From an uncultured Prevotellaceae bacterium (GTDB taxonomy: Bacteria > Bacteroidota > Bacteroidia > Bacteroidales > Bacteroidaceae), in NCBI GenBank assembly GCA_946184125.1, contig CAMHEL010000001.1:24905-88904 (forward strand): a stretch of 64,000 nucleotides of DNA. The letters are read 5' to 3'. This document shows positions 8,167-16,885 of the stretch, piece by piece; positions within the stretch are counted from its first letter, which is position 1, and every line of letters starts with the position of its first letter. The notes under the pieces were generated by a model. It was not told where the DNA came from, made no database searches, and saw nothing but the letters and a program-made list of their open reading frames with translations. Position numbers and translations under genes: made by a program.

Positions 8167-8928
8167 ATGAGATTCACCTTCTTAGGCACCGGAACATCGG
8201 GTGGTGTTCCCAGCATCGGATGCGGATGCTCCGTATGCCGAAGCAACGACCCGCACGACAAAAGACTGAGGTGCTCGGCACTTATCGATGAGGGCGACAC
8301 GCGTCTGCTCATCGACTGCGGACCTGACTTCCGGCAGCAAATCCTCCCCTTCGACTTCAAACCCATCGATGCCGTGCTGCTCACACACATCCATTACGAC
8401 CATGTGGCGGGCATCGACGACATTCGCCCTTTCTGCGTCTTCGGCCCGGTGCACATCTATGCCGACCAGTCTACTGCCGATGCGCTGAGGCGTACCATGC
8501 CTTATTGTTTTGGCGAGCACCTCTACCCCGGCGTGCCGCTGCTCGACCTGCAGGCCATTGCTCCCCACCAGACCATCACTGTCGGCGCGCTCGGCATCAC
8601 GCCTTTCACCGTCATGCACGGCAAACTGCCCATCCTTGGATTCCGTATCGGAAAACTCGCATACATCACCGACATGAAGAGCATCGAGCCGCAGGAAATG
8701 GCTTTTCTCGAGGGAACGGACACGCTCGTGGTCAATGCCCTGAGAAAACAAGGCCTGCACCACTCCCACCAGTTGGTCGATGACGCCGTTGCCTTCGCCC
8801 AACAGGTAGGGGCCCGCGAGACTTACCTTATTCATTTCTCACATGGCATCGGCCTCCATCGCGAAACCGAGGCAGAACTGCCCGAAGGCGTACACCTGGC
8901 CTACGACGGCCTCACACTCGACCTCTGA
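8167..8928 (+). CDS. MBL-fold metallo-hydrolase (PhnP-like)
   Basis: A 253-residue cytoplasmic metallo-beta-lactamase-fold protein. It starts with the family pattern FLGTGTSGGVPSIGCGC, in which the Cys-x-Cys-xx-Cys cluster resembles the structural zinc site of PhnP-like phosphodiesterases. The main metal site THIHYDHVAGID is at 73-84, with later metal ligands in VMHGKLPILGFR, AYITDMK and YLIHFSHGIG. These proteins hydrolyse phosphodiesters, often cyclic nucleotides or ribose phosphates; the substrate here is unknown. It lies 5 bp after murB and ends at a strong terminator. Confidence 0.88.
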   Translation: MRFTFLGTGTSGGVPSIGCGCSVCRSNDPHDKRLRCSALIDEGDTRLLIDCGPDFRQQILPFDFKPIDAVLLTHIHYDHVAGIDDIRPFCVFGPVHIYADQSTADALRRTMPYCFGEHLYPGVPLLDLQAIAPHQTITVGALGITPFTVMHGKLPILGFRIGKLAYITDMKSIEPQEMAFLEGTDTLVVNALRKQGLHHSHQLVDDAVAFAQQVGARETYLIHFSHGIGLHRETEAELPEGVHLAYDGLTLDL

Positions 8929-8949
8929 TTGAGGCGCCCATAAAAAACT

Positions 8950-8976
8950 ACGGGCACTGCCATAAGCAGTGCCCGT
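8950..8976. terminator. Bidirectional intrinsic terminator
   Basis: An 11-bp perfect stem, ACGGGCACTGC / GCAGTGCCCGT, with loop CATAA. It is preceded by an A run and followed by a T-rich stretch. It sits between the convergent metallo-hydrolase (+) and membrane operon (-), so it can serve both. Confidence 0.85.
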
Positions 8977-9008
8977 TATTTGTTGTAACGCCGTGGAAAA
9001 AGGGGTGT

Positions 9009-9305
9009 TCACCATGAGAGAAGCCGAGCAAAGAAGCCTTTCTTGCGTGAGTGCGAACTCTTGCGTCCGCCACCATAGCGGTTGTATAGCTTCAGAATGA
9101 GCAATATACCATCGAACACGCTTGCACCGGTTGTCATAAAAGCACTCAGGCGCTTGGATGGAGCCTGGCTTTTGGGCTTGTGGAACAGACTGTCCCATTG
9201 TGTTTTCATAGAAAGACTGTCGCGGTCGAGATCCTCTTTCAAGGCCTGCTTACGGGCCCGGATGTCATCGAGCGACTTATAATGTAACAAAGGTTGGGTG
9301 GGCAT
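9009..9305 (-). CDS. Small hypothetical protein, third gene of the YtxH/holin-X operon
   Basis: 98 residues, not recognised by sequence. The N-terminal half is charged and helical (YKSLDDIRARKQALKEDLD), a short apolar segment (about 58-72) could touch the membrane, and the tail is very basic (GGGRKSSHSRKKG). It starts 9 bp after the stop of the holin-X-like gene, so it is co-transcribed. The order YtxH-like, PF07332-like, small basic protein recalls the E. coli yqjD-yqjE-yqjK cluster; homology to YqjK is not shown. Confidence 0.7.
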   Translation of the reverse strand: MPTQPLLHYKSLDDIRARKQALKEDLDRDSLSMKTQWDSLFHKPKSQAPSKRLSAFMTTGASVFDGILLILKLYNRYGGGRKSSHSRKKGFFARLLSW

Positions 9306-9314
9306 ACGTGACTT

Positions 9315-9662
9315 CTAATTTAGTAATATGTCTGCAAGAAAGCGCACCAAGGGCTTCTCTATCCATTTGCGACGGTTGTACACAAAAAGGATGAGCAACA
9401 ATAAATAGATGCCGGCAACTATCAGGAATGCCCCGACTGTTCCCACAAGATGCGACAATGCGTAGGCGAGGGCGAAAGAAATGTAGATGAGCATCAGAAC
9501 TACCAACAGAAGGGCAACCAACGTGACGGCGGCAAGCGTAAGAAGCCTCACCACCTTCTCGATGATGTCCAACTTGATGTATTCCGACTTCACGCCCACA
9601 TAGCGCTTCGCCGACTCTACCAATTGGGCTATCGTCTCTATATTGTCGTCACTGGAAATCAT
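9315..9662 (-). CDS. Phage holin family (holin-X, PF07332-like) membrane protein
   Basis: 115 residues with a cytoplasmic amphipathic N terminus (SAKRYVGVKSEYIKLDIIEKVV), two closely spaced transmembrane helices (about 40-65 and 71-95), and a basic C-terminal end (YNRRKWIEKP). This is the layout of the YqjE/holin-X superfamily. Despite the name, these chromosomal proteins are not tied to phage lysis. It is the middle gene of a three-gene operon, 15 bp after the YtxH-like gene. Confidence 0.8.
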   Translation of the reverse strand: MISSDDNIETIAQLVESAKRYVGVKSEYIKLDIIEKVVRLLTLAAVTLVALLLVVLMLIYISFALAYALSHLVGTVGAFLIVAGIYLLLLILFVYNRRKWIEKPLVRFLADILLN

Positions 9663-9677
9663 CCTTCAGACGATTTT

Positions 9678-9893
9678 TTAATCCTCGCCTGTGGCGACGT
9701 CCTTCAGGTCGTCCACAAGGTCTTCCATGTCCTTGCGGCTGATGTTGATGTTGTGCTTCTTCAGAAAGTCTGACACCGTGTCGGCAAGACGTGTGCGGGT
9801 GTCGGTCCCCTTCTCGGGAGCCATGAGAATGCCAAGGGCTGCGCCAGCAAGGGCACCGCCAATGAAAGCGCCAATGTAACTAAGCTGTTTCAT
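9678..9893 (-). CDS. YtxH-like small membrane protein
   Basis: 71 residues. A glycine/alanine-rich transmembrane helix (YIGAFIGGALAGAALGILMAP, about 5-25) is followed by EKGTDTRTRLADTVSDFLKK, the usual YtxH/gas-vesicle-like pattern in which a membrane anchor precedes an amphipathic helix. Such proteins are often stress induced. It is the first gene of the operon with a -7 box about 80 bp upstream. Confidence 0.82.
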   Translation of the reverse strand: MKQLSYIGAFIGGALAGAALGILMAPEKGTDTRTRLADTVSDFLKKHNINISRKDMEDLVDDLKDVATGED

Positions 9894-9971
9894 AATGTTG
9901 ATGGTTGATAATTAAACTTGAAAGATTAAGTCGTGTGAGGGGCCTTTGGGGCTACCTCCGCTTTTCGAAAG

Positions 9972-9979
9972 CAAATATA
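9972..9979 (-). promoter_or_regulatory. -7 promoter box of the YtxH operon (TATATTTG)
   Basis: The minus strand reads TATATTTG, 78 bp before the YtxH start. The -33 position is not convincing. The rest of the 9894-10158 gap is AT-rich and holds the divergent SPOR promoter. Confidence 0.5.
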
Positions 9980-10095
9980 GCAATTCTTTTTCAATTGAAC
10001 CCACTTTTCAATGTCTTTTTTTGTTAAAAATGTTGTATTTTGTTAGTTTAACAAACTTTATAGCCTTTTTCGGTCGTTTTTTAGCCGAATTTGTG

Positions 10096-10103
10096 TAATT
10101 TCG
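10096..10103 (+). promoter_or_regulatory. -7 promoter box of the SPOR lipoprotein gene (TAATTTCG)
   Basis: TAATTTCG departs by one base from TAnnTTTG and lies 55 bp before the ATG, downstream of a T-rich stretch. The same variant is seen before the SusC gene at 38.7 kb. Confidence 0.4.
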
Positions 10104-10158
10104 CACTTGAAATAGAATTATGTGTAAATATCATCATCAATTACCAATCTTTTAACAA

Positions 10159-10659
10159 ATGAAGAAGTATCTCGTTATCTGCGCAGGGCTGTGTGTAGCT
10201 CTGGCATTCAGTAGCTGCAAGTCGAAGGAGAGCGCATACCGCAAGGCTTACGACAAGGCAAAAGCCCAGGATGCAGCCGTCACCGAAAACACCAACTACG
10301 ACGACACACCCGTTGTCACTCCGTTCGTTGACACGCCCGTCGCTGACAACAACGCAACAACTAACAACAACAATTACGAAAACGAGTCTGTACGCTCGGA
10401 GAACCTCACCGTGGTCAACGGCTCTGGTCTTAAGGCTTACAGCGTCGTCGTTGGCTCCTTCTCTGTCAAGTCGAATGCCGAGAACCTCGTGTCAAGGCTC
10501 CGCTCACAGGGCTACGACGCTCAGCTGGCATACAATTCTGCACGCGACATGTACCGTGTCGTTGCAACAACCTTCGCTGAGAAGGGACGTGCCGTGCAGA
10601 GCCGCAACCAGCTGCGCAACACCTATCCCGACGCTTGGCTGCTCTATTACGGCTATTAA
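10159..10659 (+). CDS. SPOR-domain lipoprotein
   Basis: A 166-residue lipoprotein with lipobox ALAFSSC (Cys20). An Asn/Thr/Asp-rich spacer (about 35-80) leads to a SPOR domain (about 88-166) with SYVVVGSFSVKSNAENLVSRLRSQGYDAQL-like pattern (here YSVVVGSFSVKSNAENL) and YRVVATTFAEKGRA. SPOR domains bind denuded glycan strands at septal peptidoglycan, so the protein probably sits in the periplasm at the division site. It is followed 6 bp later by ruvX, so it may lead the ruvX-def-TPR unit. Confidence 0.9.
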   Translation: MKKYLVICAGLCVALAFSSCKSKESAYRKAYDKAKAQDAAVTENTNYDDTPVVTPFVDTPVADNNATTNNNNYENESVRSENLTVVNGSGLKAYSVVVGSFSVKSNAENLVSRLRSQGYDAQLAYNSARDMYRVVATTFAEKGRAVQSRNQLRNTYPDAWLLYYGY

Positions 10660-10665
10660 TACGTC

Positions 10666-11082
10666 GTGGCGAGAATACTGGCCATCGACTATGGCAGAAA
10701 ACGCACCGGACTGGCAGTCACCGACCCCCTGCAGCTCATAGCCGGGGGGTTGGCGACTGTTTCTACTGCAACGCTCATGGACTGGTTGCGTGACTATCTG
10801 CAGCGCGAGGAGGTGGAAATGGTCGTCGTGGGGGAACCGAAACAGACCAACGGACAGCCCAGCGAGAACTGGAAAAGAGTGAAGCAGTTTGTCGCACAAT
10901 TCAGAAAGGCTTTCCCGAACATCTCCGTTGCTCTCTACGACGAGCGATTCACATCGGTACTCGCACATCAGGCCATGATTGACGGCGGGTTGCGAAAAAA
11001 AGCCCGACAGGACAAGGCACTCGTCGACGAGATTAGTGCCACTATTATTTTGCAGAGTTTTTTGGAATCGAGAAGGAAATGA
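10666..11082 (+). CDS. ruvX: Putative pre-16S rRNA nuclease / Holliday junction resolvase-like (YqgF)
   Basis: 138 residues with an RNase H-like fold. ILAIDYGRKRTGLAVTDPL carries the first catalytic Asp, VVVGEPKQTNGQPSE follows, and VALYDERFTSVLAHQAM holds the conserved DERxTS motif. The family processes the 5' end of 16S rRNA in E. coli. The start is GTG (MARILAIDYG) 6 bp after the SPOR gene. Its TGA overlaps the ATG of def (ATGA), indicating translational coupling. Confidence 0.95.
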   Translation: MARILAIDYGRKRTGLAVTDPLQLIAGGLATVSTATLMDWLRDYLQREEVEMVVVGEPKQTNGQPSENWKRVKQFVAQFRKAFPNISVALYDERFTSVLAHQAMIDGGLRKKARQDKALVDEISATIILQSFLESRRK

Positions 11083-11642
11083 TACTACCTATTTATATTT
11101 ATGGGCAAAACGTGCTCAGGAAAGTGGCGGAGGACATCCCCGCCGACTACCCCGGTCTCAATGAGTTTGTCGATAACCTCTGGGAAACTCTTGCCGATTC
11201 TGAGGGGATAGGTCTTGCCGCACCACAGGTGGGCAAGGATGTCCGCGTGGTGGTAATCGACCTTGACCTCCTTGCTGAGGATATGCCTGAGTACAAGGGG
11301 TTCAAGAAGGCATTCATCAACCCGCATATTCTGGAGTACGACGAGAGCGAAACCGACACCATGGAGGAGGGATGCCTCAGTCTGCCGGGTATTCACGAGA
11401 AGGTGACACGACCCACACGCATCAAGGTGCGCTACGAGGACATCGACAGACAGGTGCATGAAGAGTGGGTGGGGGGATACCTCGCACGGGTCATGCAGCA
11501 TGAGTTCGACCACCTCGAAGGAAAGGTTTTCATCGACCGCATCTCACCGTTCCGCAAAACGATGATAAAAAGCCGCCTTAAGGCTCTCCTGCAGGGGCGT
11601 TACAGCTGCTCCTACAAGACCAAGGCTGCCCTGAGGAAATAG
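11079..11642 (+). CDS. def: Peptide deformylase
   Basis: Removes the N-formyl group from nascent proteins; a metal-dependent cytoplasmic enzyme. All three motifs are present: GIGLAAPQVG (43-52), EGCLSLPG (97-104; the Cys is a metal ligand) and QHEFDHLEG (140-148; two His ligands and the catalytic Glu). At 187 residues it is a normal length. It overlaps ruvX by 4 bases and is followed 5 bp later by the TPR gene. Confidence 0.97.
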   Translation: MILPIYIYGQNVLRKVAEDIPADYPGLNEFVDNLWETLADSEGIGLAAPQVGKDVRVVVIDLDLLAEDMPEYKGFKKAFINPHILEYDESETDTMEEGCLSLPGIHEKVTRPTRIKVRYEDIDRQVHEEWVGGYLARVMQHEFDHLEGKVFIDRISPFRKTMIKSRLKALLQGRYSCSYKTKAALRK

Positions 11643-11647
11643 TTGAC

Positions 11648-13618
11648 ATGCTCACCAGGGCTCTCCTCTTCTTGATGGCACTTCTGCCACTCAGAGCGTC
11701 TGCACAGTTCAATGTCGACAGACTGATTATGAGTGGCAGAAGTGCCTTGTATTATGAGGACTATGTGCTCGCCATACAGCATTTCAACAGGGCCATCGCA
11801 TCCAAACCATACCGATACGAACCGTGGTTCTACAGAGGGGTGGCTAAATTCTACCTCGACGACTTCGCTGGGGCTGAGGACGACTGCACCGAGGCCCTCA
11901 ACCTCAACCCTTACGTCACGGGCATCTACGAACTGCGGGGACTTTGCCGCATCAGGGAGAGCAAATACCAGGAGGCCATCGAAGACTACGACAGGGCGCT
12001 GAAGGATGAACCGTCGGCACAGAACTTCTGGTTCAACAGGGCGCTATGCCGCATCGAACTGAAAGACTATGAGCGGGCACAGCTCGAACTCGACACCATC
12101 ATCCAGAAATGGGGCAAATATGCCAGGGCATACACCGTAAAGGCTGGCGTCTGTCTCATGCAGGCCGACACCACCGCTGCGGCGACATGGCTCGACAAGG
12201 CACTCAAAATCGACCCCTACGACTGGGAGTCGTGGCTCACAAGGGCGAGCATCAGCCTGTCAAGGTCGAACTGGAAGGAGGCTGATGAACAACTGGGGCA
12301 GGTCATACATCTCAAACCGCAGATGGTGAGCTGCTATGTCAACAGGGCTCTCGCACGGCTCAACACCAACAACCTCAGAGGGGCCATGGCGGATTACGAC
12401 ACTGCCATCGACCTCGACCCCGACAACTTCCTCGCCCACTACAACCGTGGACTGCTCCGTGTGCAGGTGGGCGACGACAACCGGGCCATTGAGGATTTCA
12501 ACTATGTGGTGAGCATGGAGCCAAAGAACATCATGGCCATCTACAACCGGGCGCTGCTGCTCCATAAAACGGGTGACCTCAGAGGGGCCATACGCGACTA
12601 CACACGGGTGCTCGAGGAGTTTCCTAATTTCTGGACCGGTCTCTACCGGCGCGCCGACTGCTACCGACGCCTGGGCATGACCAACCAGGCCGAGAACGAC
12701 GAGTTCAAGGTCTTCAAGGCGCAGATGGACAAACACATCGGCATTCAGCCACGGTGGTCGAGAAACCAGGTGAGCCAGACGAGGAAGAAGAGCGAGATTG
12801 ACTTCGACAAGTACAACCATGTCGTGGTGGAGGACGAGGAGCCCGTCATGGAGCATGAGTATGAGAGCGTCTACAGGGGCAAGGTGCAGAACCGCAAGGT
12901 GGACCTCGACCAGATGCCGATGTACGTTCTCTCGTTCATGCCTTATGCTAATGTCGTCAAGGGCTACCAGGTCTTTGATGCCGAGGTGGAGGCGTTCAAC
13001 CAGAAATCAAAACCTCTTCAGAGGGTCTATCTCACTTGCAACCCCGCTTCGCTCAGCGAACAGCAGACGAAGAAGGTCTTCGCGCTGACCGATTCGCTCA
13101 CCACACTCATCCTCGATTCACGCGACGTGCAGGTCACCAAATATCTCCTCCTCCAGCGTGCCGTCGCCTATTCCGTCGTGCAGAACTATGGCGACGCCAT
13201 CGACGACCTTACCACCTGCATAGGCATCGACTCCACCCTCGTGCTCGCCTACTGGCAGAGAGGGGTATGCGAGGCGGCCATGAATGAGTTCAACAGCTCG
13301 CAGGGAACTGACTCGAAAATCAAGGGAGCCAGCGCCCTCTACGACCTCAACCGGGCCATCGCTCTCGAGACTGACAATGCCTATATCTATTACGATAGGG
13401 GCAACCTCCACTACATGCAGGGCGACTATGCCGAGGCCATCGACGATTACTCGAAGGCCATCGCGGCCAATCACAACATGGCGGAGGCCTACTACAACCG
13501 CGGCCTGGCTTATATCCACACCAATGAGAGGAAGAAAGGCATCGCCGACCTCAGCAAGTCGGGAGAACTGGGACTGTATGGCGCATACAGCATGATTAAG
13601 AAGTTCTCGAAGCCTTAA
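11648..13618 (+). CDS. Exported tetratricopeptide-repeat protein
   Basis: 656 residues. A signal peptide (LLFLMALLPLRASA) is followed by at least nine TPR units in two groups, about 24-360 and about 490-640, for example ALYYEDYVLAIQHFNRAIAS and GDYAEAIDDYSKAIAANHN. A charged linker between them carries KKSEIDFDKYNHVVVEDEEP. It is probably a periplasmic or outer-membrane scaffold; the partner is unknown. The order ruvX-def-TPR-thrS is one I recall from other Bacteroidales, so it is not lineage specific. Confidence 0.88.
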   Translation: MLTRALLFLMALLPLRASAQFNVDRLIMSGRSALYYEDYVLAIQHFNRAIASKPYRYEPWFYRGVAKFYLDDFAGAEDDCTEALNLNPYVTGIYELRGLCRIRESKYQEAIEDYDRALKDEPSAQNFWFNRALCRIELKDYERAQLELDTIIQKWGKYARAYTVKAGVCLMQADTTAAATWLDKALKIDPYDWESWLTRASISLSRSNWKEADEQLGQVIHLKPQMVSCYVNRALARLNTNNLRGAMADYDTAIDLDPDNFLAHYNRGLLRVQVGDDNRAIEDFNYVVSMEPKNIMAIYNRALLLHKTGDLRGAIRDYTRVLEEFPNFWTGLYRRADCYRRLGMTNQAENDEFKVFKAQMDKHIGIQPRWSRNQVSQTRKKSEIDFDKYNHVVVEDEEPVMEHEYESVYRGKVQNRKVDLDQMPMYVLSFMPYANVVKGYQVFDAEVEAFNQKSKPLQRVYLTCNPASLSEQQTKKVFALTDSLTTLILDSRDVQVTKYLLLQRAVAYSVVQNYGDAIDDLTTCIGIDSTLVLAYWQRGVCEAAMNEFNSSQGTDSKIKGASALYDLNRAIALETDNAYIYYDRGNLHYMQGDYAEAIDDYSKAIAANHNMAEAYYNRGLAYIHTNERKKGIADLSKSGELGLYGAYSMIKKFSKP

Positions 13619-13743
13619 ACTTCTGCTTGCCTGTTCTCTTCTCGCGGCACTTTGGACGGTTTTTTATCCCGAATAATCGGATTGGGGAAGTCACGGCAAT
13701 TCTCTCAAATTCTTCAATTCGTGAGAAAAAGGCGACGTTTTAT

Positions 13744-13774
13744 TTTGTCCTTCGCCGCTCTTTCATTACCTTTG
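13744..13774 (+). promoter_or_regulatory. thrS promoter (TTTG-N19-TACCTTTG)
   Basis: TTTG at 13744-13747 and TACCTTTG at 13767-13774, spaced 19 nt, an exact match to the Bacteroidota vegetative promoter. Transcription would start near 13781, leaving a leader of about 25 nt before the ATG at 13806. Confidence 0.8.
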
Positions 13775-13805
13775 CCGACAATTCACAAATAGTTGTATAA
13801 TTTGT

Positions 13806-15773
13806 ATGAAAATCAACATCACTTTCCCCGATGGCACCGTGCGTGAGTATGAGCAGGGTGTGACTGGGCTTCAGATTGCAGAGAGCATCTCGCCGGCTCT
13901 CGCCCGCAACGTTGTATCTTGCGGTGTCAATGGTGAGACTGTAGAACTCAACAGACCCATACTCGGCGATGCAACCATCGCTCTCTACAAGTTCGACGAT
14001 GAAGAGGGCAAGCACACCTTCTGGCACACCAGTGCACACCTGCTTGCCGAAGCGCTCAAACAGCTCTATCCTGGCATACAGTTCGGATTCGGACCTGCCG
14101 TGGAGAATGGCTTCTTCTATGATGTCATGCCCAAGGAGGGGGACGTCATCTCTGAGAACGACCTGCCGAAGATTGAGGCACGCATGATGGAACTGGCCAA
14201 GAAGGACGAGGCCGTGGTGAGGCGCGACATCTCGAAGGCCGACGCGCTCAACGAGTTCGCTGCCGACGGACAGACCTACAAATGCGAGCACATCGAGCAG
14301 GACCTCGAGGATGGCACCATCTCAACCTACACTCAGGGCGACTTCACCGACCTCTGCCGTGGCCCGCACCTCATGTCGACAGGGGCCATCAAGGCCATCA
14401 AAATCACCAGCGTGGCTGGAGCTTTCTGGAGAGGCGACGCCAAGCGAGAGCAGATGACACGCATCTATGGCATCTCCTTCCCTAAGAAGAAGATGCTCGA
14501 CGAGTATCTCGTCATGCTCGAGGAAGCTAAGAAGCGCGACCACAGAAAGATTGGAAAGGAGATGGAACTGTTCATGTTCTCTGAGCGAGTGGGAAAGGGA
14601 CTGCCCATCTGGCTGCCCAAAGGAACCGACCTGAGACTCAGACTTCAGGACATGCTGCGCAAAATCCAGAAACGCTTCGGATACCAGGAGGTCATCACAC
14701 CGCATATCGGCAGCAAGAACCTCTATGTCACTTCAGGGCATTACGCCCACTACGGCAAGGACTCCTTCCAGCCCATACACACACCAGAGGAGGACGAGGA
14801 GTATATGCTCAAACCGATGAACTGCCCCCACCACTGCGAGGTCTTCGCCATGAAGCCACGCTCATACAAGGACCTGCCTCTGCGCATCGCTGAGTTCGGT
14901 ACCGTATACCGCTACGAGAAGAGCGGCGAACTGCACGGTCTCACACGCGTCCGCTCATTCACACAGGACGACGCACATATCTTCTGCCGTCCCGACCAGG
15001 TGAAGGGGGAGTTCCTCAGGGTGATGGACATCATACAGGCGGTGTTCAAAATCTTCAATTTCGATAATTTCGAGGCTCAGATATCTCTCCGCGACCCCAA
15101 GGACACCGAGAAATACATCGGCAGCGATGAGGTGTGGGCTGAGAGCGAACAGGCCATCATCGACGCTTGCAAGGAGAAAGGGCTCGACGCACGCATCGAG
15201 TACGGCGAGGCCGCTTTCTATGGACCGAAACTCGACTTCATGGTGAAGGATGCCATAGGACGCAGGTGGCAGTTGGGAACCATCCAGGTGGACTACAACC
15301 TGCCGCAGCGCTTCAAACTGGAGTATGTCGCCGAGGACAACTCGCGACAGACACCGGTGATGGTGCACCGTGCTCCCTTCGGCTCGATGGAGCGATTTAC
15401 CGCCGTACTGGTGGAGCACACCGCAGGGCATTTCCCACTCTGGCTCACACCCGACCAGGTGGCCATCCTACCCATCTCGGAGAATTTCAACGACTACGCA
15501 CAGTCCGTGGCACGCTACTTCGACAGCAAGGGCGTGAGGGCAACCATCGACGACCGAAACGAGAAAATCGGCCGCAAAATACGTGACAACGAACTCAAAC
15601 GTGTGCCCTACATGGTCATCGTGGGAGAAAAGGAGGCTGCCGAGGGACTGGTGTCGATGCGCAAACAAGGTGGTGGCGAACAGGCCAGCATGACCATGGA
15701 GGCCTTCGCTGAACGCATCAACAACGAGGTCGCTATGATGCTTGAGGCCACCAACATCACTCCCAACGACTAA
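13806..15773 (+). CDS. thrS: Threonyl-tRNA synthetase
   Basis: Charges tRNA-Thr; cytoplasmic class II enzyme of 655 residues. N-terminal TGS domain (1-62; [13 protein letters not shown]), editing domain with [11 protein letters not shown] and later the CEHIEQD region, then the catalytic core with [13 protein letters not shown] (zinc Cys and motif region), [13 protein letters not shown] (motif 2) and [11 protein letters not shown] (motif 3), and the anticodon-binding domain at the end. The usual PGH is PHH here. It ends at its own terminator; infC-rpmI-rplT, which often follow thrS in this order, are not present. Confidence 0.98.
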   Translation: MKINITFPDGTVREYEQGVTGLQIAESISPALARNVVSCGVNGETVELNRPILGDATIALYKFDDEEGKHTFWHTSAHLLAEALKQLYPGIQFGFGPAVENGFFYDVMPKEGDVISENDLPKIEARMMELAKKDEAVVRRDISKADALNEFAADGQTYKCEHIEQDLEDGTISTYTQGDFTDLCRGPHLMSTGAIKAIKITSVAGAFWRGDAKREQMTRIYGISFPKKKMLDEYLVMLEEAKKRDHRKIGKEMELFMFSERVGKGLPIWLPKGTDLRLRLQDMLRKIQKRFGYQEVITPHIGSKNLYVTSGHYAHYGKDSFQPIHTPEEDEEYMLKPMNCPHHCEVFAMKPRSYKDLPLRIAEFGTVYRYEKSGELHGLTRVRSFTQDDAHIFCRPDQVKGEFLRVMDIIQAVFKIFNFDNFEAQISLRDPKDTEKYIGSDEVWAESEQAIIDACKEKGLDARIEYGEAAFYGPKLDFMVKDAIGRRWQLGTIQVDYNLPQRFKLEYVAEDNSRQTPVMVHRAPFGSMERFTAVLVEHTAGHFPLWLTPDQVAILPISENFNDYAQSVARYFDSKGVRATIDDRNEKIGRKIRDNELKRVPYMVIVGEKEAAEGLVSMRKQGGGEQASMTMEAFAERINNEVAMMLEATNITPND

Positions 15774-15798
15774 GAGTAATAGTGGACTTGAACTAAAG

Positions 15799-15831
15799 AG
15801 GGTGTGTAAGATGAAAATTCTTATACACCCT
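15799..15831 (+). terminator. Intrinsic terminator of thrS
   Basis: Stem AGGGTGTGTAAG / CTTATACACCCT (one G-U pair), 9-nt loop, followed by TCTTTTTGG. It lies 25 bp after the thrS stop. Confidence 0.85.
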
Positions 15832-15903
15832 TCTTTTTGGAACCCTATGGTCACATCTTGGTAAATAACAGGATACGGAACACTGGTTCTCAAACATATT
15901 TCG

Positions 15904-15911
15904 TACCTTTG
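15904..15911 (+). promoter_or_regulatory. -7 promoter box of the acid phosphatase gene (TACCTTTG)
   Basis: TACCTTTG lies 85 bp before the ATG at 15997; no convincing TTTG at -33. The predicted transcript begins with the hairpin at 15915-15961. Confidence 0.6.
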
Positions 15912-15914
15912 CAG

Positions 15915-15961
15915 ACACAAAATTCCATCCTCTTGCGGATAGTGAGAGGATGGTCTTGTGT
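15915..15961 (+). promoter_or_regulatory. 5' leader hairpin before the acid phosphatase gene
   Basis: Two nested stems: ACACAA/TTGTGT outside and CCATCCTCT/AGAGGATGG inside, with an 11-nt loop. It would form at the very 5' end of the mRNA. No known riboswitch was recognised and there is no T tract after it, so it is not a simple attenuator. Confidence 0.5.
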
Positions 15962-15996
15962 TACAAGAGAGTTGACATTAGAATAATAAGTAAAAA

Positions 15997-16884
15997 ATGA
16001 ATTTGAAGATGAAAAGATTTCTTTTTCTGGCCGTGGCTTTTGTGCTTTGCGGCATTGTAAATGTTCAGGCTGCAGGCGACGAGAAGAATGGACACGCGTA
16101 TTTTACAAAGGCTCAATTGCCAAATATGGCGAACATCCTGCCAGCACCGCCGGAGTTTGAGTCCGCAAGGTTCGTGGCCGACCAGTCGCAGTATCTATGG
16201 GGGAAGTTGATGCGTCTCGACGAAGAGCGTTGTGCACAAGCCAAACGTGACGCTGTGTATAGCATGGCTACGATCATCGAGGAGTTTGGAGGCATCTTTG
16301 GCCTGGAGATAACCAAGGAGGATACTCCTGAGATTTACAGCATCCTGCAGGATGTCTGTGCTTCCTGCGACAGTATCTACTCCGACGCGAAGGCTCACTT
16401 CAACCGCATGCGCCCGTATGCATATTACAACGAGGGCACCATCGTGCCTGAAAAGGAAGAGAAGCACCGAAACGAGGGCTCGTACCCCTCCGGTCACACC
16501 GTACTGGGATGGACGTCGGCATTATTGCTGGCAGATATCAACACCTCTCCGGAGGCTATGGAAGGACTGCTGACCCGTGGATATGAGTTTGGGCAAAGCA
16601 GGGTCATCGCGGGTTACCACTGGCAGAGCGACGTGGATGCAGGACGATTGGCTGGTACTGTGCTTTACCAGATGATTCGCAACCATGAGCGTTTCATCGG
16701 ACAACTGGCCAGGGCACGTGCCGAGTTTGCCGAGAAAACGGGCAAATTGTCTAATGTGGTCAACACCCCCAGTGCCATGCAGCACGAGGGCTCTGCCAAA
16801 GTCTATCGCATCGATGGCACGCCCGTCACCGACGGCGCGAAAGGCATCGTGATTGCCAACGGGCAGAAAGTGGTCAGGAGATAG
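15997..16884 (+). CDS. Class A nonspecific acid phosphatase (PAP2/PhoN-like) with a T9SS-like C-terminal tail
   Basis: An exported PAP2-fold phosphomonoesterase of 295 residues. The signal peptide ends about residue 26 (VNVQAAG). All three active-site motifs are present: K132 with RP at 139-140 (KxxxxxxRP), PSGH at 164-167 in GSYPSGHT, and SRVIAGYHWQSD at 201-212 with the phosphate-accepting histidine. GSYPSGHT is the class A signature. The last 30 residues (KVYRIDGTPV, KGIVIANGQKVV) resemble the short T9SS type A sorting domain of Prevotella proteins. It may therefore be secreted through the SprA system encoded at 24.8 kb. The enzyme call is firm; the sorting call is inference. Confidence 0.92.
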   Translation: MNLKMKRFLFLAVAFVLCGIVNVQAAGDEKNGHAYFTKAQLPNMANILPAPPEFESARFVADQSQYLWGKLMRLDEERCAQAKRDAVYSMATIIEEFGGIFGLEITKEDTPEIYSILQDVCASCDSIYSDAKAHFNRMRPYAYYNEGTIVPEKEEKHRNEGSYPSGHTVLGWTSALLLADINTSPEAMEGLLTRGYEFGQSRVIAGYHWQSDVDAGRLAGTVLYQMIRNHERFIGQLARARAEFAEKTGKLSNVVNTPSAMQHEGSAKVYRIDGTPVTDGAKGIVIANGQKVVRR

Positions 16885-16885
16885 A

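Noticed and set aside
9315-9662. Holin-like protein taken as prophage evidence
   Set aside because: The family is a widespread chromosomal membrane protein; no phage genes are nearby.
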